Assembly (NCBI GenBank): GCA_017446045.1
Contig: JAFSRP010000046.1
Coordinates: 1 to 34,081, forward strand
Reading direction: 5' to 3'
DNA: 34,081 nt
DNA from: Lachnospiraceae bacterium
GTDB lineage: Bacteria; Bacillota; Clostridia; Lachnospirales; Lachnospiraceae
The first letter of the stretch is position 1, and every line of letters starts with the position of its first letter. The notes beneath the pieces are model-generated. The model made no database searches. It worked only from the letters and a program-made list of their open reading frames with translations, and had not been told where the DNA came from. Below, piece after piece: positions 31,807 through 34,081 of the stretch. A program made the translations under genes and the position numbers.

Positions 31807-33177
31807 TCAGATCCTGATCAATCCCAGAACGCTTGCAATGGAGCTAGCCAGGATGACCAGCAGAAACGCGATCGCAAGGTACCGCAAAACAAATCGGTAG
31901 ATACCTCTGCCGCTGAATTTCGAATATCCGCCGCTGGTGACCTCTTCCTCTACCTTTTCGATCGTCACCTTCCGAAGGATCAGCAGGCAGATCATGACCG
32001 CGGATACCGGCATCATAATGGAATTGGTCAGGAAATCAAAGAAATCCAGGATGCCCATTCCGAATATCCTGACTGCTTCGAGCAGATTGAAGCCCAGACA
32101 GTTCAGTACGCCCAGGATCAGCATTTCCACGGCCATGAGCAGTACGCCCTGCTTCCGGCTCATGTGCAGTTCGTCTTCCAGTGTCGAAATACAGCATTCC
32201 GCCAGCGCGATGGCGCTGGTCAGCGCTGCGAAAAGCACCAGAACAAAGAACAGGATACCGATCGCACGGCCGAATCCCATGCTGAGAAAGATCTTAGGCA
32301 TGGTGATGAACATCAGGGACGGACCGGACTGCAGAGCCTCCGGCGTGCCCCCGGAAAAAGCGAACACCGCCGGGATGATCATCAGTCCGGCCATGATGGC
32401 GATCGCGGTATCAAAGATCTCCACCTGTACGGAGGAAGTCTCCATATCCACATTTTTTTTCATATAAGAGCCAAAGGTCACCAGGATGCCCATGGCGATC
32501 GAAAGTGAATAAAACATCTGCCCCAGCGCGGCAACGACCGTCATCCAGGAAAAATGTGAGAAATCAGGAATCAGAAAGTACTTCACACCTTCGATCGCAC
32601 CCGGCCGGGTGACAGAGTAAAGAGCAATGATCACTGCCAGCACTACCAGCATCGGCATCATGATCCGGGAGATCCACTCGATCCCGTTCTCCACGCCGCG
32701 CCAGACCACAAAGAGCACCAGGAATATGAAAACACAGAACCAGAAGACCTGCTGTCCCGCGCTGCCGATGAAACTGCCGAAAAAAGCATCCTGTGTCAGC
32801 TGTACCTGGTGTCCCGCAATATACTCAAAAAGATATTTGCAGACCCAGCCGCCGATCACAGAGTAATAGGGCGCGATCAGCATGGGGATCACGGCATTGA
32901 TCCAGCCTCCGAAACGGTTGCCTGCAGTATCACCGAACCGTCGGAACGCCCCGACCGAACTGCTGCCGGTCATACGCCCGAGAGCGGTTTCTGACATGAT
33001 CATGGTGTATCCGAAGGTCATCGCCAGGATGATATAGACGAGCAAAAACATGCCGCCTCCATACTGCGCGGCAAGATAGGGAAATCTCCAGATATTGCCC
33101 AGGCCGACGGATGCGCCGGCGGCTGAAAGGATAAATCCGAGCTTACCGGAAAAGGTGCTTCGCCGATTATGTTCCAT
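31807..33177 (-). CDS. Neurotransmitter:sodium symporter family (SNF/NSS) transporter
   Basis: 456 residues from MEHNRRSTFSGKLG; the alternative ATG at 33192 has its purine run too close. About 11-12 membrane segments. The first helix has SAAGASVGLGNIWRFPYLA, with unwound Gly residues that in LeuT and MhsT bind Na+ and the substrate's amino and carboxyl groups. The family imports amino acids such as Leu, Trp or Tyr with Na+; the substrate is not decidable here. The length matches MhsT. A GAGG site lies nine bases before the ATG. A promoter and two leader hairpins lie upstream. Together with NhaC it implies active sodium cycling. Confidence 0.93.
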   Translation of the reverse strand: MEHNRRSTFSGKLGFILSAAGASVGLGNIWRFPYLAAQYGGGMFLLVYIILAMTFGYTMIMSETALGRMTGSSSVGAFRRFGDTAGNRFGGWINAVIPMLIAPYYSVIGGWVCKYLFEYIAGHQVQLTQDAFFGSFIGSAGQQVFWFCVFIFLVLFVVWRGVENGIEWISRIMMPMLVVLAVIIALYSVTRPGAIEGVKYFLIPDFSHFSWMTVVAALGQMFYSLSIAMGILVTFGSYMKKNVDMETSSVQVEIFDTAIAIMAGLMIIPAVFAFSGGTPEALQSGPSLMFITMPKIFLSMGFGRAIGILFFVLVLFAALTSAIALAECCISTLEDELHMSRKQGVLLMAVEMLILGVLNCLGFNLLEAVRIFGMGILDFFDFLTNSIMMPVSAVMICLLILRKVTIEKVEEEVTSGGYSKFSGRGIYRFVLRYLAIAFLLVILASSIASVLGLIRI

Positions 33178-33198
33178 TCTGTCTGTCCTCTTCATTCT

Positions 33199-33251
33199 CC
33201 GGCAATGCTGCCGGTGTCTCACATAAATCATGCCGGCGTAACGCGCCGGCA
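33199..33251 (-). other. Two consecutive GC-rich hairpins in the symporter leader
   Basis: TGCCGGCG/CGCCGGCA (33231-33238 with 33244-33251, loop of five) lies right at the predicted 5' end of the mRNA. CCGGCA/TGCCGG (33199-33214, loop ATGC) is near the ribosome binding site, whose GAGG begins about 9 bases later. No glycine or other riboswitch consensus was recognised. Confidence 0.5.
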
Positions 33252-33256
33252 CGGGA

Positions 33257-33285
33257 AGTTTACTGTAAATGGCGGAGATTGTCAA
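33257..33285 (-). promoter_or_regulatory. Putative symporter promoter
   Basis: On the minus strand a perfect TTGACA (33280-33285), 17 bases, and TAAACT (33257-33262). Transcription would start near 33250, inside the first hairpin arm. Confidence 0.65.
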
Positions 33286-33378
33286 CCTGTGATCTCTGAA
33301 ACATCATTATTTACGTCCGCGCACAGCGTCAAATGCCCTGTCGGCTTTGCATTTCCTCTTCGAAAAGGTGCCATAATC

Positions 33379-33407
33379 TTGATGGTTATAATATGACGTG
33401 ATAATAT
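33379..33407 (+). promoter_or_regulatory. Putative promoter of the XRE regulator
   Basis: TTGATG (33379-33384), 17 bases, and TAATAT (33402-33407). ATAATAT is repeated directly around the spacer, 13 bases apart, and could be a repressor site. Confidence 0.4.
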
Positions 33408-33540
33408 ATGTATGTATTGTATTCAAATTAGTGCATAATGCTAATAAGTCCGTCACCGATGCAACCAAGCCTAGACTGTTTTTTGCTACAATTGAATCAG
33501 GACTATTGGCTGATCGTAATAGAAAGAGTTCTGCAAAGTT

Positions 33541-33864
33541 ATGAAAGATGAAGCACTGGCGCTGAAATTAAAGATCATGAGACAGAGAAGGGGGCTGACC
33601 CAAAAAGAGCTTTCCGAATATATCGGGATCGGCCGGCAGAGTCTCTCGGCCTATGAGACCGGACGGTGCACACCACCGCCGGAGAATCTGATGATCATCG
33701 CGGATTTCTATGGGATCAGCGTGGACTCCCTGTTGGACAAAACGGTTTCGGCCCCATCGCAGATAGACGCAAGAGATCTGACCAAAAAGCAGATCGAAGC
33801 ACTGAACATCGTCGTAGAGGAGCTCCGCCAGTTAAACAGGCAGAATCCATCCTACATGATCTGA
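33541..33864 (+). CDS. Small XRE/Cro-CI family DNA-binding protein
   Basis: 107 residues. The helix-turn-helix is clear: LTQKELSEYIGIGRQSLSAYE (about 19-39), followed by the typical PPPENLMIIADFYGISVDSLLDK. The rest is a short helical tail (LTKKQIEALNIVVEELRQL) that may dimerise. No strong ribosome binding site lies before the ATG; AAAGAG is about 14 bases away. It stands between the symporter gene and an insertion sequence and is intact. Could be chromosomal or a remnant of a mobile element; targets unknown. Confidence 0.85.
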   Translation: MKDEALALKLKIMRQRRGLTQKELSEYIGIGRQSLSAYETGRCTPPPENLMIIADFYGISVDSLLDKTVSAPSQIDARDLTKKQIEALNIVVEELRQLNRQNPSYMI

Positions 33865-33948
33865 TCCGCAATTTCAAGATCCATAAAAAGCTGATCCATG
33901 CTTACACGGATTTATGCATCAACAAAGGGCGCGGCCTGATTGATATGT

Positions 33949-33980
33949 ACCCTCTTTACTGGACAACCAGTAAGGAGGGT
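33949..33980 (+). promoter_or_regulatory. Terminal hairpin hiding the transposase ribosome binding site
   Basis: A 14-bp stem (33949-33962 with 33967-33980, one G-U pair) with the loop ACAA. The right arm contains AAGGAGGG, the ribosome binding site of the OrfA-like gene that starts nine bases later. Read-through RNA entering from outside would fold this stem and block translation. Confidence 0.65.
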
Positions 33981-33988
33981 ATATTTTT

Positions 33989-34081
33989 ATGCGTTACAGT
34001 TATGAGTACAAGCGGAAATGCGTTGAACTGTACAGGAACGGAAGATGGCCCGAGACTCCGGATGGAATAAAAGATCCGGAA
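33989..34081 (+). CDS. IS3-family transposase OrfA-like helix-turn-helix protein, partial
   Basis: The first 31 residues, MRYSYEYKRKCVELYRNGRW with PETPDGIKDPE after it, match the start of OrfA-like, helix-turn-helix proteins of Firmicutes IS3/IS150 elements as I remember them. The OrfA protein binds the element ends and normally fuses with OrfB by a programmed frameshift. AAGGAGGG precedes the ATG but lies in a hairpin. Truncated by the window edge; whether it is functional is not visible. Confidence 0.7.
   Translation, partial: MRYSYEYKRKCVELYRNGRWPETPDGIKDPE

Larger units (their letters stand above)
33946..34081 (+). mobile_element. Left end of an IS3-type (IS150-like) insertion sequence
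   Basis: The element appears to begin with TGTACCC at 33946 and carries the TGGACAACC segment seen near IS150-group ends. A short transposase OrfA start follows. The element runs off the window, so the right end and target duplication cannot be checked. The boundary is inferred. Confidence 0.6.

Noticed and set aside
33178-33260. Glycine riboswitch for the sodium symporter
   Set aside because: The leader is short and lacks the conserved glycine aptamer core; only two simple hairpins are present.

Overview
The window looks like a chromosomal segment of an anaerobic Clostridia member, probably Lachnospiraceae-like with moderately high GC. The support is a 1172-residue pyruvate:ferredoxin oxidoreductase, a crotonase, a short ProRS, a DUF1836 protein, DegV, MutS2, AGGAGG-type ribosome binding sites and sigma-A-like promoters. 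The species call is inference. No rRNA, tRNA or CRISPR array was found.

Left part (1-11,700): a carboxylic-acid metabolism island. Leftward genes encode a cupin, a two-subunit UxaA/SuyAB-type lyase (SAF subunit plus catalytic subunit), a PanE-like reductase, a PanB-like hydroxymethyltransferase and a TRAP solute-binding lipoprotein cut by the window edge. An IclR-family regulator is divergent from them. Rightward of it follow a crotonase, PFOR and a lactate-racemase-like (LarA/DUF2088) protein. The two leftward transcripts start from near-duplicate promoters that share four sequence elements at matching spacing, which suggests one regulon. PanB and PanE occur without panC or panD and next to a TRAP importer and a lyase. 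This makes a catabolic pathway for a branched or hydroxymethylated hydroxy acid plausible, but it is unproven. It is my best candidate for an undescribed system.

Middle part (11,800-24,340): housekeeping genes. Leftward these are an acyltransferase, mreB, recD2 and comFC; a phosphohexomutase and a CCA-adding enzyme; proS and a DUF1836 regulator. DegV is divergent from the DUF1836 gene. Several of these enzymes (RecD2, CCA enzyme, ComFC, and MutS2 further right) carry low-complexity hydrophilic insertions not expected from the families.

Right part (24,400-34,081): an NhaC-type Na+/H+ antiporter with a long leader, an orphan OmpR-type response regulator, mutS2 with an apparently leaderless promoter, a WYL regulator, a SIMPL-domain lipoprotein, an NSS-family sodium symporter, an XRE regulator, and the left end of an IS3-type insertion sequence whose end hairpin hides the transposase ribosome binding site. 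Strong bidirectional terminators separate the convergent gene pairs.
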